This document shows, one piece after another, positions 1-5,766 of a DNA stretch of 7,745 nt. The position numbers were made by a program, and so were the translations under genes. Below the pieces are notes generated by a model. It was not told where the DNA came from. It did not search any database and worked only from the letters and a program-made list of their open reading frames with translations. This DNA comes from Actinomycetota bacterium (lineage in GTDB: Bacteria; Actinomycetota; UBA4738; HRBIN12). The stretch's first letter is position 1, and each line of letters starts with the position of its first letter. The stretch spans positions 1-7,745 of the forward strand of contig VAYF01000080.1 of the NCBI GenBank assembly GCA_005883885.1, read 5' to 3'.

Positions 1-289
1 CGAGGTTCGGCTCGGCCCTCACGGCGACCCGATCCCCACCCTTGAGCGCCCGCCTGGCGCGTCGGAGCATGCTGCGATGCAGGTTGAAGGCTATCTGGAA
101 GAGGTAGCCCGTCGGCGTCGCCGCTGCCCTGACACGATCCCACCGCTCGAAGGCGCGCGCCATGGTCTCCTGCGCCAGGTCCTCTGCGTCGGCCTTGTTC
201 CCGCACAGCAGGTACAAGCTCTGGAACAGCCGCTCGTACTCGGCTCCGAAGAAGGCGGTGAAATCGACCGCCACGCCAGATCCAGTCAT
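1..289 (-). CDS. ECF-type RNA polymerase sigma factor, N-terminal part (cut by window edge)
   Basis: The 96 visible residues are the start of an extracytoplasmic-function sigma-70 family factor, which would direct RNA polymerase to a dedicated set of promoters. Residues about 12-40 (FFGAEYERLFQSLYLLCGNK) followed by ADAEDLAQETMARAFERW form the typical sigma region 2.1-2.2. The PTGYLFQIAFNLHRSMLRR stretch (about residues 64-82) matches region 2.3-2.4, which melts and reads the -10 element. Region 4 lies outside the window. I chose the ATG at 289 because GGAG lies 8 bases upstream (298-301). Two in-frame ATGs at 310 and 313 would add 7 or 8 residues but have no visible ribosome binding site. 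No anti-sigma gene is visible on this side, so the regulating signal is unknown. The family assignment is firm and the subgroup is not assigned. Confidence 0.88.
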   Translation of the reverse strand, partial: MTGSGVAVDFTAFFGAEYERLFQSLYLLCGNKADAEDLAQETMARAFERWDRVRAAATPTGYLFQIAFNLHRSMLRRARRALKGGDRVAVRAEPNL

Positions 290-301
290 CCCGGGCGCTC
301 C

Positions 302-368
302 GATGATCATCATCGATTAAGACGCTCGAACGGCAGGCTGCGTTTGGATAGCGATGTCACTTCGTGAC
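302..368. promoter_or_regulatory. Short upstream region of the sigma factor gene with two dyads
   Basis: The 131-base gap between the phosphoesterase stop and the sigma start must hold the sigma gene's promoter if it has its own. Two perfect inverted repeats are visible: the 10-base palindrome GATGATCATC at 302-311, overlapping the alternative ATG codons, and GTCAC-TTC-GTGAC at 356-368. Either could be an operator, and the second could be a short hairpin after the phosphoesterase gene. I could not recognise convincing -35 and -10 elements. Arms this short can arise by chance, so this is a weak call. Confidence 0.2.
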
Positions 369-420
369 GGAAGCGGGATCGCGATGCGGCAGACGGCGGT
401 CGGGTGTCGAGGGCCGAGCC

Positions 421-1428
421 TTACCCACTCCAGATCGGCGTGATCGCCGGAACGTCGTTCGCGTAGCCAACGTAGCCGTTCGATCGGTAGCCGTCCTCGA
501 GCGTTCGCAGCAATCCGTAGTGGTTGTATGCGCCGGGGTATCCGCCAGGCTGAACCTGCGGGCCGATGAAGAGGGTCGCGACGTGCCCGCCCTGGCCGTA
601 CCCGTACTTCGGGTCGAGTCCGTTCTGCCGCTCTGATTCATCGTAGGTCACGATGATGAGCCCATCGCTTCCGAACGAGGGCGACGACATGATCTTCGGG
701 ATCTCCTTGGCCAGATAGTTGTCGAACTGCGTGTAGCGGTCGTTGACCGGTTTGCAGTTGGCTTCGCCGTCGTCGCAGCCGTTGGGCAAGATGTAGTTGA
801 AGTCGGGGACGGTGCCGTCGACGAGCGCTTCGTTGAAGATTCCCATCGGGTTGCCCGCGTAGATGTCGTGGTGCAGACACTCCTGGGACTTGTCGGTCTC
901 GGACCAGACGCCGTTCGCGCCCTCGATATCGTCGTACAGGATCGCGGGATTGCCCGTCGTGAAGAACCCGGTCAGCGGGCACGGCCCTTGCGGATCGCAC
1001 GTGCTTCCCGAGCCCGTGTCGCAACGCGCGGAGCCGCCTTCGAGCCACGTCGTCCACGAGCCGCCGGCGACGTCGATCTGGTTGAACAGGTTCGGCACGT
1101 TCTGATGGCACGCGATGCCATAGTCCTGTTGCTCGCATCTGGTGAACTGACCCGACGTCATCGCGACGTAGTTGGCTTGCGACCAATGGGTGGTGCCGCG
1201 GTACTCGGTCATCCACGCCGACCGTGGCTTCAGCGTGCCGAGCAGGTACGGCATGTTGCTCGGCTTGATGTGGGAGTAGGTCGTGTTCTCCCCGACGATC
1301 AGGAACACGTGCCCGAAGTGGGGGATGCCTTCGTAGGGAAGAGTGGCAGCGGCGCCGACCGGGAGCGACATGGCCGCGATCACACAGACCATCGCAGCCA
1401 GGACGCTGGTCTTCGTTCGAGACCCCAT
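421..1428 (-). CDS. Secreted phosphoesterase (acid phosphatase / phospholipase C superfamily)
   Basis: This 335-residue protein belongs to the phosphoesterase family that includes AcpA-type acid phosphatases and bacterial phospholipases C, which use metal ions to hydrolyse phosphate esters. It opens with a signal peptide: basic residues at 4-6, a hydrophobic core at about 8-24, and likely cleavage after the Ala run at 26-28, so it acts outside the membrane. Family landmarks are HVFLIVGENTTYSH (40-53, with Glu47-Asn48 in the metal site), THWSQANYVAMTSGQ (80-94), PDFNYILPN (208-216), VTYDE (260-264), GGHV (280-283) and NHYGLLRTLED (302-312). The mature part has eight cysteines (98, 107, 136, 144, 150, 184, 218, 225), an even number that fits disulfides in an exported enzyme. 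The ATG at 1428 has GAAGG 7 bases upstream. The length is complete for a compact member. The substrate (phosphomonoester or phospholipid) cannot be told from sequence. Confidence 0.88.
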   Translation of the reverse strand: MGSRTKTSVLAAMVCVIAAMSLPVGAAATLPYEGIPHFGHVFLIVGENTTYSHIKPSNMPYLLGTLKPRSAWMTEYRGTTHWSQANYVAMTSGQFTRCEQQDYGIACHQNVPNLFNQIDVAGGSWTTWLEGGSARCDTGSGSTCDPQGPCPLTGFFTTGNPAILYDDIEGANGVWSETDKSQECLHHDIYAGNPMGIFNEALVDGTVPDFNYILPNGCDDGEANCKPVNDRYTQFDNYLAKEIPKIMSSPSFGSDGLIIVTYDESERQNGLDPKYGYGQGGHVATLFIGPQVQPGGYPGAYNHYGLLRTLEDGYRSNGYVGYANDVPAITPIWSG

Positions 1429-1452
1429 CGCTGAACCTTCCGCTTCGCGCGG

Positions 1453-1469
1453 GGGACGCTACAGGGACG
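1453..1469 (-). repeat. Pair of 6-base direct repeats 11 bases apart upstream of the phosphoesterase
   Basis: GGGACG occurs at 1453-1458 and again at 1464-1469 (CGTCCC on the coding strand), one helical turn apart and 25-41 bases upstream of the phosphoesterase start. Direct repeats with 11-base spacing are the architecture of PhoP-binding PHO boxes in actinobacteria, and a phosphoesterase would be a fitting target. The bases match the known PHO box consensus poorly, however. This may be a regulator site or chance. Confidence 0.2.
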
Positions 1470-1494
1470 TTAGCAGTCCGCGCGTTTCGCGGTG

Positions 1495-1560
1495 GGTTCG
1501 CTCCCCGAACCGCCCCGGGTCATGTCGGTGTCACCGAGTCTGAGGACGGGACCCATCCTC
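1495..1560 (-). terminator. Cluster of three dyads at the end of the polymerase/cyclase fusion gene (possible terminator)
   Basis: Three adjacent inverted repeats span the 3' end of the gene. GAGGACGGG-A-CCCATCCTC at 1542-1560 has one mismatch that becomes a G-U pair in the minus-strand RNA. TCGGTG-T-CACCGA at 1525-1537 covers the TGA stop. GGTTCG-CTCCC-CGAACC lies at 1495-1511. Their stacking where one gene ends and the next promoter should begin suggests RNA folding or termination. No U-tract follows, so this is not a classical intrinsic terminator. Confidence 0.3.
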
Positions 1561-2598
1561 CACATCGCGTACGGCGAACAACTGCCACTCGCCCTCGACG
1601 CCCTTGAGGGAGTGCGTTCCGCGATCCTCCATCGCGAAGTCGGATCCGACGACCAGGTCACGGACCGTCCTGGACACCAGCACCTCGTCCGGCCCCGCCG
1701 CCGCCATCACGCGGGCCGCGATGTGGACCGCCACACCGCCTCGCAGCGTCACCGTCCGGCAGACGCGGTGCGCGCCCCGGAGGCGCCGGGACAGCCGGTC
1801 GACCAACGCGAGGAGGTCGGTCTCGAGTGCGCCGGGCGAGCGCCCCCGTCGTCCGAGCGCTCGCTGCGTGCCGATCGAGCGGCGGCGGCGGCCCACCACC
1901 ACGGGGCGGGGGTCGCGGTTGTGCGCCAGCGCGTGGAGATGCCGGCCGGCGGCGCGCCCGAGGATCCGCTCCAGGGCAGCTTCGTCGAGCCGTGCGACGT
2001 CGGCGACCGTAGCGATCGAACGCCTTCGCAGCTTCCGGGCCGTGACCGCTCCGACGCCCCACAACCGCTCCACCGGGAGCGCGTGGAGGAACGCGAGCTC
2101 ACCGTCGACCGGCACCACCAGCAGGCCGTCGGGCTTCGCGACGCCGCTCGCGACCTTCGCCAGGAACTTGGTCCGCGCCACGCCCACCGTCACGGCGATC
2201 CCGACGCGCTCGCGCACGTCTCCCCGCAGGCGTGCCGCGATCTCCGACGGCGTGCCGGCGATCCGGCGCAGACCGCCGACGTCCAGGAACGCCTCGTCGA
2301 TCGAGAGCCCCTCCACCAGCGGCGTGGTGTCGCGGAAGACCTCGAACATCGCCGTGCTGGCCGCCGAGTACGCCTCCATCCGAGGCCGCACGACGATCGC
2401 ATGCGGGCACAGGCGGCGGGCCTGCGTCTCGCCCATCGGCGTGCGCACCCCGTAGGCCTTGGCCTCGTAGCTGGCCGCGAGCACCACGCCGCCACCGACG
2501 ATCACCGGGCGACCGCGCAGCGCCGGATCGTCCCGTTGCTCGACCGACGCGTAGAACGAGTCGGCGTCCGCGTGCAGGATCGTGCCCTCTTCGGCCAC
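1531..2598 (-). CDS. dinB: Y-family DNA polymerase IV fused in frame to a class III nucleotide cyclase C-terminal fragment
   Basis: Residues 1-285 are a DinB/Pol IV translesion polymerase. The catalytic acidic residues are in HADADSFYASVEQ (Asp11, Asp13, with Tyr16 as steric gate) and LSIDEAFLD (98-106, Asp101-Glu102). VGVARTKFLAKVASGVAKPDG (138-158) is the conserved palm segment, VERLWGVGAVTARKL (176-190) is the thumb helix-hairpin-helix, and the little finger begins at RRSIGTQRALGR (239-250). The little finger runs to CRTVTLR (280-286) and then, without a frame break, becomes GGVAVHIAARVMAAAGPDEV (287-306), TVRDLVVGS, FAMEDRGTHSLKGVEGEWQL and FAV (to 343). This is the end of a class III adenylate/guanylate cyclase domain and lacks both metal-binding aspartates. 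The rest of the little finger and any C-terminal clamp-binding motif are missing. The polymerase core is complete, but DNA grip and clamp recruitment should be impaired. The GTG at 2598 is the only start after the in-frame stop at 2653, and GGGAG abuts it with no proper spacing. It is either a true fusion, a relic of a deletion, or an assembly chimera. Confidence 0.85.
   Translation of the reverse strand: MAEEGTILHADADSFYASVEQRDDPALRGRPVIVGGGVVLAASYEAKAYGVRTPMGETQARRLCPHAIVVRPRMEAYSAASTAMFEVFRDTTPLVEGLSIDEAFLDVGGLRRIAGTPSEIAARLRGDVRERVGIAVTVGVARTKFLAKVASGVAKPDGLLVVPVDGELAFLHALPVERLWGVGAVTARKLRRRSIATVADVARLDEAALERILGRAAGRHLHALAHNRDPRPVVVGRRRRSIGTQRALGRRGRSPGALETDLLALVDRLSRRLRGAHRVCRTVTLRGGVAVHIAARVMAAAGPDEVLVSRTVRDLVVGSDFAMEDRGTHSLKGVEGEWQLFAVRDVEDGSRPQTR
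1738..1743 (-). other. Junction between DinB little finger and cyclase tail
   Basis: Upstream of this point the reading frame encodes CRTVTLR, where Pol IV normally continues through the rest of the little finger. From the next codon it encodes GGVAVHIAARV, a cyclase segment. In the other two minus-strand frames I see no cyclase sequence before the junction and no polymerase sequence after it, so the switch is abrupt. The breakpoint is accurate to a few bases. Confidence 0.7.
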
Positions 2599-2629
2599 CT
2601 CCCGATGCTCGCACCGGCCACCGACACGA

Positions 2630-2647
2630 GCCCGGCCCGCGCCGGGC
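2630..2647 (-). terminator. GC hairpin between the kinase/aminotransferase gene and dinB fusion
   Basis: GCCCGGC at 2630-2636 and GCCGGGC at 2641-2647 form a perfect 7-base-pair stem with a 4-base loop, placed just after the TAG stop at 2653-2655 and before the GTG at 2598. No U-rich tract follows on the minus strand. It could terminate or slow transcription leaving the metabolic operon, which would separate the repair-type gene from it. GC-rich DNA produces such stems by chance fairly often. Confidence 0.4.
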
Positions 2648-2652
2648 CGCCG

Positions 2653-4886
2653 CTACGAGGCGAAGGACTGGGCGAGCGCCGTGACCACGCGATCGATGTG
2701 TTCGGCTCCGAACACGAGGGGCGGTCGGAACTTCAGGACATGGTCGAGCGGACCCGTGGACCCGACCAGCACGCCACGCCCGCGCATCGCGTTCTTCACC
2801 GCAGCGGCACGCGCCGGATCGGGGTCGCCCGACGCATCGACGATCTCCACGCCCGTCAAGAGACCGAGCCCGCGGACATCGCCGATCGCCGGCGCGTCGA
2901 CAGCCCTGATCGCCGCGCGGAGCTCCGAGCCCACCGCCCCAGCTCGAGCGATCAGGTCCTCATCCTCGATCACGTCGAGGACCGCGAGCGCCGCGGCACA
3001 GGCGACCGGATTGCCTCCGAAGGTCGAGAACCACTCGGTGGTCTCGGCGAACCGTTCGACGATCTCACGACGGGTCACCACCGCCGCGACCGGATGCCCG
3101 TTGCCCATCGGCTTGCCCATCGTGACGATGTCGGTCGCCACGTCCATCGCGGCGAACGACCAGAGGGGCTCCCCGCCACGACCGTGCCCCACCTGCACCT
3201 CGTCGGCCACGTACAGGGCCCCGACCTCATGTGTCCGGTCGGCCAACGCGCGCACGTACGCGGCCGGCGGAGCGAGTCGGCGGCATCGACGCGCGTGGTC
3301 CCATCGCGGGATGCGTGGAGCGGATCGAAGAGCTCGACGTGCGCCGGCCGTGTCGCGCCCCTCCACTCCTCCGGCGACAGGTCTGCGACCGCCTGGGTCA
3401 CGCCGTGGTACGCGTACCGCGTCACGAGGCCACCCCCGGCGCCGGTCCAGACGGTGGCCAGACGCCACGCGGTATCGTTCGCTTCGCTTCCGGAGTTCAC
3501 GAACAGCACCGTGTCGAGCTCGGAGCCGTCCGGCATGCTCGCGATCAGGCGTTCCGCGAGCTCCACGGCCGCCCCGTACAGGTACCTCATGTTCGTGTTG
3601 AGCAGACGCGACTGGCGCGCGATCGCGTCCGTGACGCGCGGGTGACCGTGCCCGACGACGGGGACGTTGTTGTAGCAGTCGAGGTATCGCTCACCGTCGG
3701 CGTCGAACAGCCACATGCCCTCCCCCCGGACGAGGTGCAGCGGGTGGTCATAGGTCAGCGGCGACAGCGCCGGACCGAAGGCGCGCCCGCGCCGCCCGGT
3801 CAGCCCCGTGTCGTCGACGTGCGTCTCCGTCACACGCAGCCGTGCCCGGAGCCGCTCGCAGCCGTCGTCGACCAGGTACGTGAGCAACGGCCAGAGGGTC
3901 GTCTCCCATCGCCGGAGGTAGTCGTTATCTGGATGGCGCTTCGCCCGCCACGAGAACAGCACGGCCACCGTGACCAGTCGCGTCGTGAGCAGATCGGGCA
4001 GCACCGCGAGCTCCTCGGGCTCGAGCGGCGTGACGGATCGGTAGCCATCCACGAACCGCAGCGCGAGCGGTACGACCTGCCCGGGGTCCCGCCCGGCCAG
4101 CAGGGACTCCAAAGCCGACGTCAGGTCGCATACGAGCGCGGAGTGGCTCATGTCCCCCCAGTCGACGATGCCGCTGATCCGTCCGTGCTCGTCGACGAGG
4201 GCGTTGTCGAGGGTGACGTCGCCGTGGATCACCTGCGATCGGAGCTGCGACCATCGGGGCGCGACGAACGACTCGAACCGATCGAGCACGGCGTCCACGA
4301 GGGCGCGGTGCGTTGGGTCATCGATCGCGTCGGTCATCGGGCGGAGCGCCGACGCGTGCTGCACGTCCCAGAGCAGCGTCCGCCCCGCCGACGCGTGGAA
4401 GAACGATCGCATCGCGCGGCCCAAGCGAGCGATCGTGACGCCATGATCGAACAACGCGTCGCCGTCGAGCTCGTTCGCATCGATCGATGCGCGGCCCGGC
4501 ATGAACCCGCTCGCTCGGACGAAGTGCGTCGCCCCCGTCGGTCCGGATATCCGTGTGGTGTAGGCAACCGGGTCGGAGCCCAGCAGCGGGAGGGGTGGCG
4601 CGACCGGGAGCGCCGGGTCGACCGTGAGCACGTGCAGGGCAGCTCGGGTCTCCATGTCGAGGATCGCCGCACGCTCGTCGGCGTTCGAGATCTTGAGCAC
4701 GCCGAGGGGCCCCGTGTCTGCGATCACGAGGAACCCCTGGTCGCGTTCGCTCCCGAGCGGCGTGCACGCACCGATGAGCCCGAACGACTCCTGGGCGAGT
4801 GCGGATGCCGCTTCGTGCGTGAAGGCGGGCGGTTCACCGAGCAGGACGTCGCCCTGGTCATCCATGGGGTGGCGGATCCTCTCCAC
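2653..4886 (-). pseudogene. Bifunctional APH-type kinase / class III aminotransferase-fold (ammoniophospholyase-like) gene, broken by a frameshift with an apparent internal deletion
   Basis: Two overlapping open frames (4886-3075 and 3468-2653) make one gene. Residues about 20-345 are an aminoglycoside-phosphotransferase-like kinase: Lys65 in VLKIS, the catalytic loop VIHGDVTLDNAL (219-230, Asp223, Asn228) and metal site IVDWGD (240-245). From about 378 a class III PLP fold follows: VNSGSEANDTAWRLA (463-477) and the YHG motif (493-495). In the second frame come VADEVQVGHGR and TMGKPMGNGHPVAAV, whose lysine (codon 3112-3114) should bind PLP. The latter motif closely resembles human ETNPPL/PHYKPL, which split phosphoethanolamine or phosphohydroxylysine into aldehyde, ammonia and phosphate. 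Kinase plus phospholyase fusions are known in bacteria. The frame changes near 3273, and the conserved strand before PPAAY is absent. The full-length product as read would be about 744 residues. GTG 4886 lies 3 bases after the reductase's stop; ATG 4865 (residue 8) is an equal alternative. As written it cannot make a whole second domain. Confidence 0.82.
3270..3278 (-). other. Frame change and deletion site inside the aminotransferase domain
   Basis: The first frame reads good homology through VDAADS (codons ending at 3273) and then degenerates. The second frame reads good homology from APPAAYVRALADRT, starting with the codon 3273-3271, and is meaningless before it. The offset is equivalent to one missing base. 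In relatives I remember, about 30 residues lie between these two points, including the central strand with an AAF..E(S/P) motif. A deletion of about 90-100 bases with a length not divisible by three fits better than a single lost base. Confidence 0.65.
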
Positions 4887-4889
4887 GCC

Positions 4890-5762
4890 CTACGCGCCCT
4901 CGAGGAGCGTGATCAGGGCGGCGTGATCCAGCTCGCCGCCGCCCGCGTCGACCAGTCGCTCGAGCTGACCCTCCACGACCGCGAACGACGGCGTCGAGGC
5001 GCCGACCTCCCGCGCGGCGTCCATCACGATGCGCGCGTCCTTGCGATGGAGACGGACCCGGAAGCCCGGTTCGAACGACCGGTCCAGCATCCGTTGCCCG
5101 TGCACCTCCAAGATCTTCGATGCGGCGAATCCTCCCAGGAGCGCCTCGCGCACCTTCGCGGGGTCCACACCCGATCGCTCGGCGAGGGCGAGCGCTTCCG
5201 CGACCGCCTCGATCGTCGCTCCCACCACGAGCTGGTTGCACGCCTTCGCGACCTGCCCCGCGCCTGCGCCGCCCACGTGCACGATGTTCGATCCCAGCGC
5301 CCGCAACACCGGGAGCGCCCGCTCGAACGCATCCGTCGGCCCGCCCACCATGACGGAGAGCGTCCCCTCGATCGCACCCCGCTCGCCGCCCGAGACCGGC
5401 GCATCCAGCATCGCGATCCCCTTCTGGTCCAGTGCGGACGCGAACGAGCGCGCCCGGCCCGGGTCGATCGTGCTCATGTCGATCACGAGCGAGCCGGGCG
5501 CGGCGGCTGCGCGCAGCCCGTCACCCTCGCCGAGCAGCACCTCCTCGACGTCGGGCGTGTCGGGGAGCATCGTGATCACCACGTCGGTCACCCGCGCGAC
5601 ATCCGCCGGTGACGATCCCTGCGACGCGCCTTCCGCGACGAGCTCCTCGACCGGCCCGCGCCCGCGGGAATGGACGGTGACGGGGAACCCCGCCTGGAGC
5701 AGGTTGCGGGCCATCGGCTTGCCCATGATCCCCAGCCCGACGAAGCCGAGCCGTTCGGCCAT
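4890..5762 (-). CDS. NAD(P)-dependent 3-hydroxyisobutyrate dehydrogenase-family reductase
   Basis: This 290-residue protein is full length for the beta-hydroxyacid dehydrogenase family (3-hydroxyisobutyrate dehydrogenase, tartronate semialdehyde reductase, glyoxylate/succinate semialdehyde reductase), cytosolic enzymes that interconvert a hydroxy acid and its semialdehyde. The Rossmann signature GFVGLGIMGKPMARNL (6-21) binds the dinucleotide. Arg33 after strand two may favour NADP. DAPVSGGERGA (120-130) is the substrate-binding loop. GAGAGQVAKACNQ (165-177) carries the catalytic Lys173 and Asn176, and HRKDARIV (239-246) closes the active site from the C-terminal helical domain. The ATG at 5762 has GGAGGG (5771-5776) 8 bases upstream, lying inside the last codons of the aminotransferase gene, whose stop is 4 bases away. 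Translational coupling is therefore likely. It would reduce or oxidise the semialdehyde made by the neighbouring transaminase. The exact substrate is not determined. Confidence 0.9.
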   Translation of the reverse strand: MAERLGFVGLGIMGKPMARNLLQAGFPVTVHSRGRGPVEELVAEGASQGSSPADVARVTDVVITMLPDTPDVEEVLLGEGDGLRAAAAPGSLVIDMSTIDPGRARSFASALDQKGIAMLDAPVSGGERGAIEGTLSVMVGGPTDAFERALPVLRALGSNIVHVGGAGAGQVAKACNQLVVGATIEAVAEALALAERSGVDPAKVREALLGGFAASKILEVHGQRMLDRSFEPGFRVRLHRKDARIVMDAAREVGASTPSFAVVEGQLERLVDAGGGELDHAALITLLEGA

Positions 5763-5766
5763 CCGC

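Noticed and set aside
301..420. Sigma-70 type promoter for the sigma factor gene (GTGACA as a -35)
   Set aside because: No acceptable -10 element lies 16-18 bases downstream of it.
1470..1661. Small minus-strand frame of 63 residues between the fusion gene and the phosphoesterase
   Set aside because: It mostly overlaps the cyclase tail in another frame and has no ribosome binding site or recognisable sequence.
1858..1920. GC-rich, GGC-repeat-like stretch as a possible tandem repeat
   Set aside because: It encodes the arginine-rich linker between thumb and little finger of the polymerase (VVVGRRRRSIGTQ), where such codons are expected.
3240..3310. Programmed -1 ribosomal frameshift joining the two aminotransferase frames
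   Set aside because: There is no slippery heptamer near 3273 and conserved residues appear to be missing there, so slippage would not restore the normal protein.
1492..5612. Very long plus-strand open frames (for example 1492-3645 and 3231-5612)
   Set aside because: They lie opposite clear minus-strand genes with conserved catalytic motifs, are rich in Arg, Pro, His and Gly, and show no recognisable domain. They are by-products of high GC codon usage.
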